Positions 54,831-64,000 of a DNA stretch of 64,000 bases are shown here, piece by piece (positions within the stretch are counted from its first letter, which is position 1; each line of letters opens with the position of its first letter). The notes beneath the pieces were generated by a model, which saw only the letters and a list, made by a program, of their open reading frames with translations, ran no database searches and had not been told where the DNA came from. The position numbers and the translations under genes were made by a program. Source of the DNA: Euclidia mi (Eukaryota > Arthropoda > Insecta > Lepidoptera > Erebidae); assembly GCA_944739405.2 (NCBI GenBank), contig OX123205.2:33624475-33688474 (forward strand). The letters are read 5' to 3'.

Positions 54831-55279
54831 CACTAATCGTTGCTATACTTACATACTTACTTATTTCCGTTTTCATACGGAAATATACACCTCAGTACAC
54901 CTCTAGTAAAAAAACCTTGGCAACTCTAAAGCCAACACGAAATTATCTACCCAAGTACCCAGCTCTTAATTTAGATTTTTCCACCTGGTAAGTTTTATCG
55001 AGTGCGGGTCAATCAGTAATTTTGTTGGCCCTCAAGGGACTATCTGTCTATTTTAAAAGATTAATAAAGGGATCGGTTTTTTGTGACTCAACTATAAACT
55101 TATTTCAGAAATTCGAAAGGGACATTTTATTAAGCCATTCAGAGGGAATTTGTGAATTTATAACAACAAAGTTTCACTTAATTTAAATGTTTATCGGGTT
55201 AAGTTTGCCCTCTATAAAATTCTTGCGTTACTGACTAACAGACAACGCATAGTCAAAACTAATGCACATAAGAAGATGG
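54831..55279. other. No supported feature
   Basis: A+T-rich DNA between R6 and the TIR element. Confidence 0.35.
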
Positions 55280-55515
55280 TAGGGTCATTTCGCCTGTTCG
55301 CGTCCATCCCCCTATTCGCGTCCATTTTGCGGACCCCCTTTAAAAATTCTCGTAAATAAGTATACTAACACACTAATAAAATGAAAAGTCAGTATCGCCA
55401 ATACTTCTACGTATAATAGACACGCACAAATAGACAAAAGTTCCGTGCGCCCAGCTTATCCTATTTAAAAAAATTAGTTAATCTCGGTTGTTCAACAAAA
55501 GAGTGCAGATGCGCG

Positions 55516-55563
55516 GGATATAAATAAAAAAATAGTGTGCAGCGGCGTGTTTGACGGTAAGTA
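55516..55563 (+). promoter_or_regulatory. TATA-like box followed by a splice-donor-like site
   Basis: GGGATATAAATAAA at about 55518 is followed 40 bp later by GACG|GTAAGTATTT, a strong donor consensus. It might be the promoter and first exon end of a lost element gene. This is sequence resemblance only. Confidence 0.25.
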
Positions 55564-56374
55564 TTTTATTGTTTTATGTGAATTTTAGGATACATTGCTG
55601 TTTCTAGACATTAATAATGAAAATAAGAATAGTATGAATTATGAATTAGCTTGTTTTTTTTATAGTTAACAATTAAAATAAGGTGGACGCGAATTAGAAC
55701 ACCGAATTTATAAAACTTCCACTTTGCGTCCACAATGGACGCGAACTCGTCTATTTATGATTTCTTTAGTTGTTTATTTTTATGTGATTTAAATATGAGA
55801 GAGAAATTGGGATTTTGTTTATTTTAACATTAATAGTATGCAATTGTAATGACCAATTTGCGTCCACATTATTATGATTGTAATAAAAGATACAATCGAT
55901 ATAATAATCGATCACAAGTGGACGCAAACTATACCTGCAAGGGATAATATTATAGCAAATTGCGTCCATATTTTCATGAAATAGAAATGATCGCATAAAT
56001 ACATTCTATTACATATTTTTATTATCTATAATTCATTTTTGATTCAGACTGAGTTTAAAATTGAATTATTACATTTAATTTCTTTTATTCCATATTTTTC
56101 TATTCAAGATGAGTTCTTAGGAGACAAGAAAGAAGAAGGAAAAAAAATACAAAAGATGATTAAATAAAGAAAGCGTTTTGTGATATTCGTGAGAAGAAGA
56201 AATCGATAAGACAAATATGTACATAATTATGTAAAAATTATGCTATTCCGAAGACTACAATATTGGACAACATGTATCGTTATTTTTTTATCTTTGATTT
56301 TAAGTTCCATCGATGTTGAGAACAATAAATAGTTATTTATAGTTTCTTTAAACATACATACATACATACATATC

Positions 56375-56620
56375 GTCACGCCTGTTATCCCCGAAGGGGT
56401 AGGCAGAGGTGTATTTCTACACCCACTTTTCGCCAGATATATTTTAGTCCCACGTAATAAGGGGCGAGCCTATTGCCGTACCGGGTACATTTCCAGACTC
56501 CGTGCTGCTACTGAGAATTTCGTGACAGAAAAACCCAATAACACCGCCCGACCCAGGAATCAAACCCGGGACCTCCCGATCCCACGCGCACATTTATGTC
56601 GCGAGACCAACGAGGCAGTC
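56375..56620 (-). mobile_element. SINE family S1 in the 1.9-kb TIR element
   Basis: After a (CATA)n tail at 56350-56373 come CCCCGAAGGGGTAGGCAGAG, TAATAAGGGGCGAGCCTATT, GTCCCGGGTTTGATTCC (B box, minus strand) and the head TGCCTCGTTGGTCTCGCGAC. Confidence 0.8.
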
Positions 56621-56765
56621 GTATAGGGTTTGATGTCGAGTTTTCCTTCTCTACGCAAACATGGTATTTGCATCGTGTTATCCCTTAGTCGCCTCTCACG
56701 ACACCCACGGGAAGATAGGGGGTGGTGACACTTGTATTCTATGCCGTCAACCACACGGCGAAATT
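56621..56765 (-). repeat. LINE 3'-end repeat fused to the SINE head
   Basis: The minus strand reads CTATCTTCCCGTGGGTGTCG, TGAGAGGCGACTAAGGGATA and ACATCAAACCCTATACGAC, then directly the S1 head. The same block precedes other modules at 6655 and 41020, so either the SINE landed in a LINE tail or the two travelled together. Confidence 0.55.
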
Positions 56766-57244
56766 TAAGTTTCTTTAAAATGATTTAATAGTGATAATAA
56801 TGTAGATTTTTTATAACTTTAATCTTAAATGTAGAAATTGTTAAAAGCCAATCTTTCTTTAGATTGTCTTAACAATATCACCCTTATATAAAGTACAATA
56901 AGGCTGATATTGTTAAGACTAAGCTGGTGGACGCAAACTGGTCCACAGGTGGACGCAATTTGGATTGTTTGGACGCAAACTGGGTAAAATGCCATATTTT
57001 GAAGTTTGTCTATTTAAAAAAAAAACACAACAAGTTTCGAACAAAACTGAAAGTTATTATTAAAATAGACTATATAATGAACGCATTACATACATTTTTC
57101 ATTGAATCAATTAGCTGGAACATTTTTATTTTCTCCTTCAAACTTACCAACTGCACTAAATGGACGCGAACAGGCGAAATGATCCTATAAGGCATTTTGT
57201 TACTTGGGGACCGAAACTCCCAAGGCATCGGGAGAAATAGTATA

Positions 57245-57400
57245 ATAGATAGATAATTCTTTATTGTACACCACAAGTCACATTACAGAGTAAGAAGAGA
57301 ACAAGAAGAAGTTTACAAATACAATGCACAATGGGCGGCCTTATCGCTAAAAGCGATTTCTTCCAGGCAACCTTTGGATGGAAAGAAATAGATAAGGGAA
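57245..57400 (-). mobile_element. 3' UTR end of a LINE B relative
   Basis: The minus strand has CATCCAAAGGTTGCCTGGAA, the stem ATCGCT-TTT-AGCGAT (57343-57357), AAGGCCGCCCATTGTGC and GGTGTACAATAAAGAATT, then a TATC-like tail. It is nearly collinear with 48130-48275. Confidence 0.7.
57343..57357 (-). promoter_or_regulatory. 3' UTR stem-loop of LINE B relative
   Basis: ATCGCT-TTT-AGCGAT (minus strand): a 6-bp stem at the same site as in LINE B, with its last pair changed from A-T to T-A. Confidence 0.55.
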
Positions 57401-58084
57401 ATAGAATTATAAAATGGTGTAGTAATAAAGTTCCTTGCTATATAATATAATAATAGCTAATCAATCTTGCGTACATCTGTTATTACCCTGTTTACACTCA
57501 ACTGAAATCCTGATTGACAGCTGGTCTGTACAAAGTAACAATAATTATTGCACACTATACATTATTTAATAAATCAACTCAAGCCGACGGAACCAGAAGC
57601 GCGAACCGCACCAATATAGGCCTAGCAATTTCCATAAAGTTTGTTAATAAACGAAATTAATTTAGACATCGCGGCCTGCTATTCTAAGCGTCGTTTGCAT
57701 TCTATCACAGCGACATTTGTAAATAAATTGAATACAGAAACGGTCCAATAGTTTAGACTACGTGCTTAGATCAAATATATTATTTAAAGCAAAGCGCAGC
57801 AACAAACTGCTCTCAGTTTTCACTGCATAAGTACTATTATCGACATTGCATTTATCTCATTTTGAACCTAGTCCAAAATCACTTATCACATGATAATTGA
57901 TTGTGTGTGTGTAAGCATTGTTTTTGGTAATTAATTTTGGACATTATTTAAAATGATAATAATGCCGAGAATAGTGAAAAATAGCGGACGCCCGCTAAAG
58001 TTTCTAGATATAGCACGCCCTATAATATACTTATATTGTAAGATTTGCAAGTATGTAGTCTGTGTAGTAACCGATTAAGAATAC
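57401..58084. other. No supported feature
   Basis: A+T-rich DNA; no gene or repeat boundary recognised. Confidence 0.35.
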
Positions 58085-58260
58085 AGAGGGTAGTTCATCC
58101 CGTGTGTGACGTAAGAGACGGCTGATAAACACGAAGCAAACAATATCTTTGGAAAGAGATGGAAGTCTCTACATCAACCCCGGTTTCAACTAGTCTAGCC
58201 ACCGTGGTATTGTAGGCCAAATCCTCTAAAGAATTGAATCACAATACAAAAATGTGTTGA
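58085..58260 (+). repeat. Lepidopteran LINE 3'-end repeat, diverged
   Basis: TTCATCCCGTGTGTGACGTA, AGAGACGGCTGATAAACACG and TCTAGCCACCGTGGTATTGT, then TAGGCCAAATCCTC, correspond to the 6.7-kb and 41-kb copies. Confidence 0.45.
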
Positions 58261-58752
58261 CAAATAGTATTGTCGGTGAATTTAAGTATTGGCGGGTATA
58301 CATTTCTAGACTTATAGACAGATTAAAACCAATTTAATGAATCGAATTAAAGTTCAGTTATTCTGTAACAAATTATACACCTACGTGGTTTTCTTAAACA
58401 TGGCTATAAATATATATTTACTGTGTTCAAATTTAAACAAAAATATGTATATTTATTCATGATTTTTTGCACAAAGCAAAATAATTTGTACGAAGGCGGA
58501 CTTAATGCCTAGGAGTCAAGCTTTGGGTGGTGCAGAGGCAAATCAAGGTGGGTGCTAAAACCATAGATAATGGCTAAAACAAAAATTCTTTAGAAGACAC
58601 CTTTATTAGGCTATGATTTGCCCACTACTGTGTCACCTGTGTAGCCTGTTTCAGCAACAGTGACCATCGAAGACAAGGAGCTTTAACAATTTTAAAGATT
58701 GATCAACTATTGTTCACTTGATGTTTGTAAGGTCCCACGACACAGTATTTAC

Positions 58753-59062
58753 CACAGAAATAAATAGTAATAGAACGGTGACTTGGGCGTGGTGCGCGTG
58801 TCAAACTATTGCACTATAGTGCATGTGTTTACACATGTTGTACAACATTATTCTGCCTGACAATCAGCAATGGTCAGTTTTTATATAAACAATAACATAA
58901 TTTCATTTTCCACAGCTACATCACACACACACATCGATAATAATTCCGTAGTGTCCCCTCACTATCTATACGTCACTGTGGGCGGGGGTTGCTGAAATGT
59001 GGCACGCGCGAAATGTACGCGATGACGTGACATTCACCATTCTATTACTATTTATTTCTGTG
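58753..59062. mobile_element. 310-bp hAT-type MITE, TSD GTATTTAC
   Basis: TIR CACAGAAATAAATAGTAATA continues as GAA(C/T)GGTGA at both ends. It is flanked by a perfect 8-bp TSD GTATTTAC (58745-58752 and 59063-59070). An 8-bp TSD with a CA terminus fits hAT (P elements also make 8 bp). The interior has G+C-rich blocks (GGGCGTGGTGCGCGTGTC, GTGGGCGGGGGTTGC) but no coding capacity. Confidence 0.8.
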
Positions 59063-59070
59063 GTATTTAC

Positions 59071-59512
59071 CCTGAGTGAAATAGATGTCTTAAAAAAAAG
59101 AAGTTAATTGTTTTAAGTGCATAGTCTATATAGATAGTTATTAAAACGTATACGGTATACATATGTAGGTACTTACTTATTAATGCAAACTGTCTTAAAT
59201 AGTCTATAGATATAAAAACGTATTTTAATTTAATAGAAAATCAAGAGCTTCTTAAATAGACAACTATAATCTATTTTTAACACCAGAAAGCAGTGCCAAG
59301 CTAACACGACGCCACCCAAACAGTATTCAAAGATTCGCTAGAATTAAACAATGACAAACACAATGTGAGAATAGCTCATCACGCTTGCATTTCGCCGTAG
59401 GGATAAACTGATGTGGGTAATACATATAGCTGGACACGTAATCTGACTTTGACGTTGACTTTAATCGTACTCTTCAAAAGGGAGATAGTAAAGGGGGTGT
59501 TTTACATACAAA
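59071..59512. other. No supported feature
   Basis: A+T-rich spacer between two mobile elements; nothing coding. Confidence 0.35.
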
Positions 59513-59514
59513 AA

Positions 59515-60274
59515 TTGGCCAAGTGCGAGTCGGACTCGCGCACGCAATGTTCCGTGCCATCATCTATGAAAGAAAATCACGTTTGTTGTATATATACTTA
59601 AACATTTTTAAGTTACTATCTGTTTATTAAGACCGAGAAAAAAAATTGGTTGCCTGTAAAGTCGGTATACGGGCGAAAGTTTTACGTGACAACGACTTTG
59701 AGTGGTAAAATAATTTTAATGTGAATATTCATTCGTATAGTAGGAAGAAGGATGAAAGACGCGTGCCTTTAACTTTTTATGTCTGTCTCTCTCGCTCTTA
59801 GGCGGGACGCGTGCCTCTCACTCGCTCTCATTGTGAGCGCATAACGTGAGCGGAGCGTAACGCAGTTTCTTGAAGTGTCACCCGGCAAACCAATTTATAA
59901 GACGTTGTCACGTCAAAATGCTTCAAAATTACGTTGTTTTATGGGAGCCCCCCTTTAATATTTACTTTATTTTTATTTAATTATTTATTTTGAAAGGTAA
60001 TATACAACTACATGTTCTGTGGAAATTTTAAGCGTCTACCTGCTACCGTTATTAATATAGAGCAAAAAATACGAAAAAAAACATGTTCATTGTATGGGAC
60101 CCTCCTTTAATATTTTTATTTTTAGTATTTGTTGTTTTAGCGGCAACGGAAATACATAATTTGTGAAAATTTAAGCTTTCTAGCTATCACGGTTTATGAG
60201 ATACAGCCTGGTGACAGACAGCGGAGGCTTAGTAATAGGGTCCCGTTCTTTACCTTTTAGGTACGGAACCCTAA
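59515..60274 (-). mobile_element. Short non-autonomous member of the Helentron-like family
   Basis: On the minus strand it starts at AGGGTTCCGTACCTAAAAGG and ends with the hairpin GTGCGCGAGTCCGACTCGCA followed by CTTGGCC and a T run. These are the same ends as the 25.9-30.6 kb unit in 760 bp. No TSD is seen, as expected for rolling-circle elements. There is no helicase inside. Confidence 0.65.
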
Positions 60275-60361
60275 AATAGGGCAGAACACTTCATAAGACA
60301 TACCAAATACTGCATAGCAAGCTTATCTGCATAGCAAGAGTTTTATGAGATGATATTTGAA

Positions 60362-60605
60362 TGCACGGATGGCACAGTGGATTAAGCAGGCTACCTCGCA
60401 GTTCTGTACCGCAATAAGACTACTGTACGAAAAAAAACATGAACTCGATGCTTGGATTCGAACCCCACGCGAAACCACACTTAGTGTGATTTACCATTTG
60501 TTGTTTTGAATCTGAGTGTACTTTGTGTCCGTTGATTGAATTTTTGTAATGTCCCCCGTGACAGAAAATTTATTCTGTTAGTGAGAGAGTTATCATGTAC
60601 AAAAA
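60362..60605 (+). mobile_element. tRNA-derived SINE, family S2
   Basis: GCACGGATGGCACAGTGGAT (A-box region), CTTGGATTCGAACCCCACGC (B box), CACACTTAGTGTGATTTACC, TTGTTGTTTTGAATCTGAGT and ATGTCCCCCGTGACAGAAAA, with an A-rich end. It contains about 35 extra bases between the boxes relative to the 26.5-kb copy. Confidence 0.7.
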
Positions 60606-60609
60606 AATG

Positions 60610-61400
60610 GTAATGACTGCGTAGGTTACGCAGTAAGTATAATTACACTCATCATATTAACTACACATTATAATAAGTTAATATACTTTACTTATTATCT
60701 CAAATAAGATATTTCACGTGAAGCAAAAACGAACCAAAAGTGACTTTCTGAAAATTGTTCATAATATAATAAAGCTTACGAGAAATTTTCAGAACCTCAG
60801 TGTACTTTGATGTTATACGTAATCAAAAAAAAATGAAACTGTAACACTTTCATTTATTTTTTGTTTACATACCTGTATGACGTTTGTTAGAAACCTTTCA
60901 CTGCTTTAATTTGTGATCTTCAGTTTTTAATACATCTAAGTTATATCCCAAATTGATTCTATAACGCAACGTGTTAAAAAAACTGTTAAAAGTGACTTTT
61001 GCAATCCGAACCGTAATCCACTAATCCCAAACCGAACTAAACGTCGCGCGTCGTAATCTATGACCCAATGACTATGGCCGCCATAGGTCAATTGATTCGG
61101 TTTGTATAAACCGGTTTGCAACTCGGCTTGCTTATTTTGTTGATTTGGTTTACCCGGTTTGATAAAAGTACGGTTTATCCCATCGCTATAATGAATCTTA
61201 TTTTCTAGTTTCTTTGTTTTTGCTAATATAGGTTTATAAGAAACTCTGTCTTCGACATTAAATATTTTTTGTTATTCCATATACATTGTAGTATTAATTT
61301 CCAGATAATATTCCTTTATGTAGTAAACGTGGTCCGATTTCATATTTGTGTAATAATTCTAAACAATTGATAGTTTGAATAAAATCATCTTAGGTAAATA
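60610..61400. other. No supported feature
   Basis: A+T-rich DNA. A short CTATGGC-C-GCCATAG hairpin lies near 61070. Confidence 0.35.
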
Positions 61401-61402
61401 AC

Positions 61403-61624
61403 TTGGTCTCGCTGCGCTCTACTGGATACCGCACTATCTGAAAACAAAAACTCCGTGAATGCGGCAACTCATTAAAGCAGTGTGTGTTTATGGGCGTCAT
61501 GTAGGAAGATTTCACACGCCTGGCTGTCAGTGTGACTGTCTCGGGTAAGCCGATTTCGGCTCACTGCTTATTGCCACATTTTACAAGTACGCATGCTTTA
61601 TCTAGTAGAGCACAGCGAGACCAA
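61403..61624. mobile_element. 222-bp TIR element, ends TTGGTCTCGCTG
   Basis: TTGGTCTCGCTGCGCTCTAC at the left and, inverted, TTGGTCTCGCTGTGCTCTAC at the right continue as T(G/A)GATA: a 26-bp TIR with two differences. No clear TSD. Non-coding; a 75-codon open frame across its right end is not convincing. Confidence 0.65.
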
Positions 61625-61865
61625 CTATATTATTTATCGAAGAAAATCATTTTTCAATTTCATCCTGGTGCATATAACTATTATTTTTCCATCACAGAAA
61701 ATTCTCACTTTTGGTTTAGCTTATGCGTCGGCACCTCCACATATTTGAAGTCGGCTTAAAATAGTGCGTTGTGAATTTGGCCTAACAAGCATTATGCGTT
61801 ACTTTCGCGTTACTTCTATGTCACCGTAACATAGAAGCGTCTATGTTACTCTATGTTACTAAGTG

Positions 61866-62062
61866 GCAAAATCTACGGCCTCACCCTACTGGGTTTTTCC
61901 AAATTCTCAGTAAGTAGCAGCACGGAGTCTGGTGATGTGCCCGGTAACGGCAATAGGCTCGCGTAATTACGTGGGACCTAAAATTTCATGGTGAAATGTA
62001 GGTGTAATGTTACACCTCTGCCTACCCCTTCGGGGATACAGGCGTGAGACTATTAATAAAAA
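61866..62062 (+). mobile_element. SINE family S1, 5'-truncated
   Basis: ACTGGGTTTTTCCAAATTCT, AGCACGGAGTCTGGTGATGT, AATTACGTGGGACCTAAAAT and CTGCCTACCCCTTCGGGGAT, then ACAGGCGTGAG and an A-rich tail. The A and B boxes are missing. Confidence 0.8.
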
Positions 62063-62344
62063 AAATTTAAAACAATGAAACTGTACACGTATGTTATACA
62101 ACGTTATTCTTAGTAGGGGGCAAAATTCGTAGGGGTCATTAAACTCGTTATTATGAATTATCCTTGGTTTTTTATCCCTGTTGATAGCCAAAATTACGAA
62201 AACAATCAGCGGTTCAATTCAAAATTGAACAAGGTAAGTATAACTTCGACAAATTGTATCTAAACAGTTTACATAATTTATATCTATGTATACTTACAAT
62301 TGTTACAAAGTGTAAAGATTTGTATTTCTATTTTCGTACCGAAT

Positions 62345-62440
62345 AAACTAACGGGTGGCCCAAGATTATCTATGTGAAGCCTCGGGGGAGGCCTATGTCT
62401 AGCAGTGGACGTCATTCAGCTGATGATATGATGATGTAAC
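62345..62440 (+). repeat. LINE 3' tail with GATGAT end
   Basis: GAGGCCTATGTCTAGCAGTG, GACGTC and AGCTGATGATATGATGATG: the same 3'-end module as at 53066. Confidence 0.55.
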
Positions 62441-64000
62441 TTAGTACTTACTTGAGTAAAAAAACTACGGGACAGATTTCACAAAATTCTCCATCATTAC
62501 TATCTTTAAGTGAGTAGGTGTCTAACTGTCTACCTATCATCCGTGCAAAGCTGAAACGGGACGCTAGTTTGCAATGAAATAGGTAAGTGCTTATGTGGGC
62601 AAATAGGTAAATAGTAATAAAACTTCTAATATACTTTTCAAAGATACGCTGATACTTTTGCAAGCCTTAAAAACAATAAATAACTTATTTGTTTTGAATC
62701 AAATAAAAGCAAAGGTATTTACGTAATACAGCCAAACAAAAAAAACGACGGTACCTTTTGTAAAACGTGTTCAATCTAGGTTTTTAGTCTAGATAGATTA
62801 TTAGTTTCCATCTTAGACAGATAACGTCCAGGCTAACTAATCAAGCTTCGAGGCTAACTCAGACTTTGAAAGGTTTGCTCTATTAGGAATAAACGAATGA
62901 GAAACCGCTTTACTGAAATGTATAGGTAAAAGAATACAAATGTAGACCAGTTGGCCGATAGAGTATAATTATTACTAAGAGTAGCCTGGTGGTCGGATTA
63001 CGACCGCTTTAAGTCATAGAGTTGGCCTTATGGCTATGACTAAGGATTATATTTTACTATCAATACAAAAAATATAGGAAATTGGTTAAGGACAAAAATA
63101 TTCTGAACTATCTTATCTTAAATGTAAGTATGTAATAATTATATAAATATGCTTAATTATGAGATTCGCCTTATAAAACATGATTAAATCACAGAAAACA
63201 AGTTTGATTGATAGCTGAATAGTTGTATATTAGCCATAGCCTTATATATGTAGACCTTATTTATGTTACTAAACGTACATACTTAATTATTTGTATAGCT
63301 TGTCTTTAAATTCAATGGAACTCATGTTGAATTAAAATAAATAACAAATTAGAACTTCTTTATGGCGTACCTATCATGCCTTCTTATTTAGTCTGTTTAT
63401 ATACTGCTTGTTATGGCAGATAAAGGAAACACTGTATGATAATGATGATGGGCCTCGTGTTTTAGGCTTTCTAAATCACAAAATCGAATTTCATGTTACT
63501 ATTTCGTATAGAACACTTGGAGCCCAAAAAGTACATGACATACCGCTACCTTTTTAATCATCTCTCATGGGGATAAACCGATTTCCCTTCCGATAAAACC
63601 GCCGGTTCAGTTAGTTCAATATAAATTACTTTTATGTCATAATGTTGGTAAATATCAGATTCATCACTCCATTTTCCCAAAAGGTTTAGGCAGAGGCGGC
63701 ATACGCCCATTTATTACACATTTGCGAATCATTTTTTATGGCTTCGAGTAGGTAACATAAAACAGGACAGTATCCTTTTCAAGGCTGTTGAACATTCTTA
63801 AACGATAAAGCTCAAAATCCATTTTAGAGTATAGGATATGCAAACTACATATTATTTTTGCGACATATTTTTACCACATTCTCCCTAGACTGAGCCCCTT
63901 TAGGGGCCCAGCCTGGGGGGGTCAGCCCGTAAATTGTTTGGTTTCCACCATGAGTCAAAAAAAAAGGTAAGTACACTAGCTTACAAGGAGAGAGTTGGGA
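62441..64000. other. 1.6 kb without supported feature
   Basis: A+T-rich DNA with no recognisable gene. A short inverted pair (GCCCCTTTAGGGGC) sits near 63894. Confidence 0.4.

Larger units (their letters stand above)
55282..57185. mobile_element. 1.9-kb TIR element with a dispersed GGACGC(A/G)AA motif, TSD TA
   Basis: The ends GGGTCATTTCGCCTGTTCGC (left) and, inverted, GGATCATTTCGCCTGTTCGC (right) continue into GTCCAT, a 26-bp TIR with one mismatch. TA borders both sides (55280-55281 and 57186-57187), consistent with a Tc1/mariner-type target, though TA alone is weak evidence. GGACGC(A/G)AA or its complement recurs about twelve times within 700 bp of each end: near 55300, 55315, 55682, 55723, 55736, 55856, 55916, 55956, 56935, 56950, 56970 and 57161. 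A SINE and a LINE tail are nested at 56375-56765. No transposase is recognisable. Confidence 0.7.

Noticed and set aside
56560..56754. 64-codon minus-strand open frame
   Set aside because: Spans the S1 head and LINE-tail repeat; not a gene.
59413..59601. 62-codon open frame
   Set aside because: Runs into the Helentron-like terminus; no motif.

Overview
The window looks like gene-poor nuclear DNA from a moth or butterfly (Lepidoptera). It is A+T-rich and packed with relics of non-LTR retrotransposons, tRNA-derived SINEs and small terminal-inverted-repeat (TIR) DNA elements. The lepidopteran assignment rests on recognising dispersed repeat modules: the SINE tail with 'CTGCCTACCCCTTCGGGGAT', the LINE tail 'CCAGCAGTGG...GATGATGATG', and the 'GTGCGAGTCGGACTCGCGCAC' repeat. 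I cannot name the species. I found no intact host gene and no rRNA, tRNA or CRISPR locus. Every long open frame I could interpret belongs to a mobile element.

Layout. 1-5 kb: a 79-bp TTAA-flanked mini-element, a PIF/Harbinger-type element carrying a piece of a MADF domain, a run of GAAAAGGATCC repeats, and a 5'-truncated LINE with an open 477-residue reverse transcriptase (RT) frame. 5.6 kb: a decayed THAP-domain exon. 7.4-11.4 kb: a three-layer nest in which repeat R1 was split by LINE A (minus strand, 12-bp target-site duplication, TSD), itself split by LINE B (plus strand, 6-bp TSD). 12.7-14.8 kb: an element rich in AGCATGCT motifs and a GC-rich Harbinger MITE. 17-25 kb: SINEs, LINE tails and several near-perfect hairpins. 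25.9-30.6 kb: a probable Helentron-type rolling-circle element, with Helitron-like helicase remnants joined to an endonuclease-like (APE-type) segment, SINEs nested inside, and about 4.5 tandem copies of a ~314-bp unit. 30.8-36.7 kb: foldback and MITE elements and SINEs. 39.6-40.4 kb: a hAT-type element with GGATGC-rich ends. 41-48.3 kb: SINE and LINE ends. 49-54.8 kb: three LINE relics (A', D, E) with nested SINEs. 55.3-57.2 kb: a 1.9-kb TIR element in which a GGACGC(A/G)AA motif occurs about a dozen times. 58.7-62.4 kb: a hAT MITE, a short relative of the 26-kb element, SINEs and a TIR element.

How the parts relate. The LINEs plausibly mobilised the SINEs. LINE E and SINE S5 share a 3' end, and LINE B and two other LINE tails share a 3' UTR stem-loop kept by compensatory changes. 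The short elements at 42.1 and 59.5 kb have the same termini as the helicase-bearing 25.9-30.6 kb unit. TSDs allow the insertion order to be read at several places. All family names are judgements from visible motifs; no database was searched.
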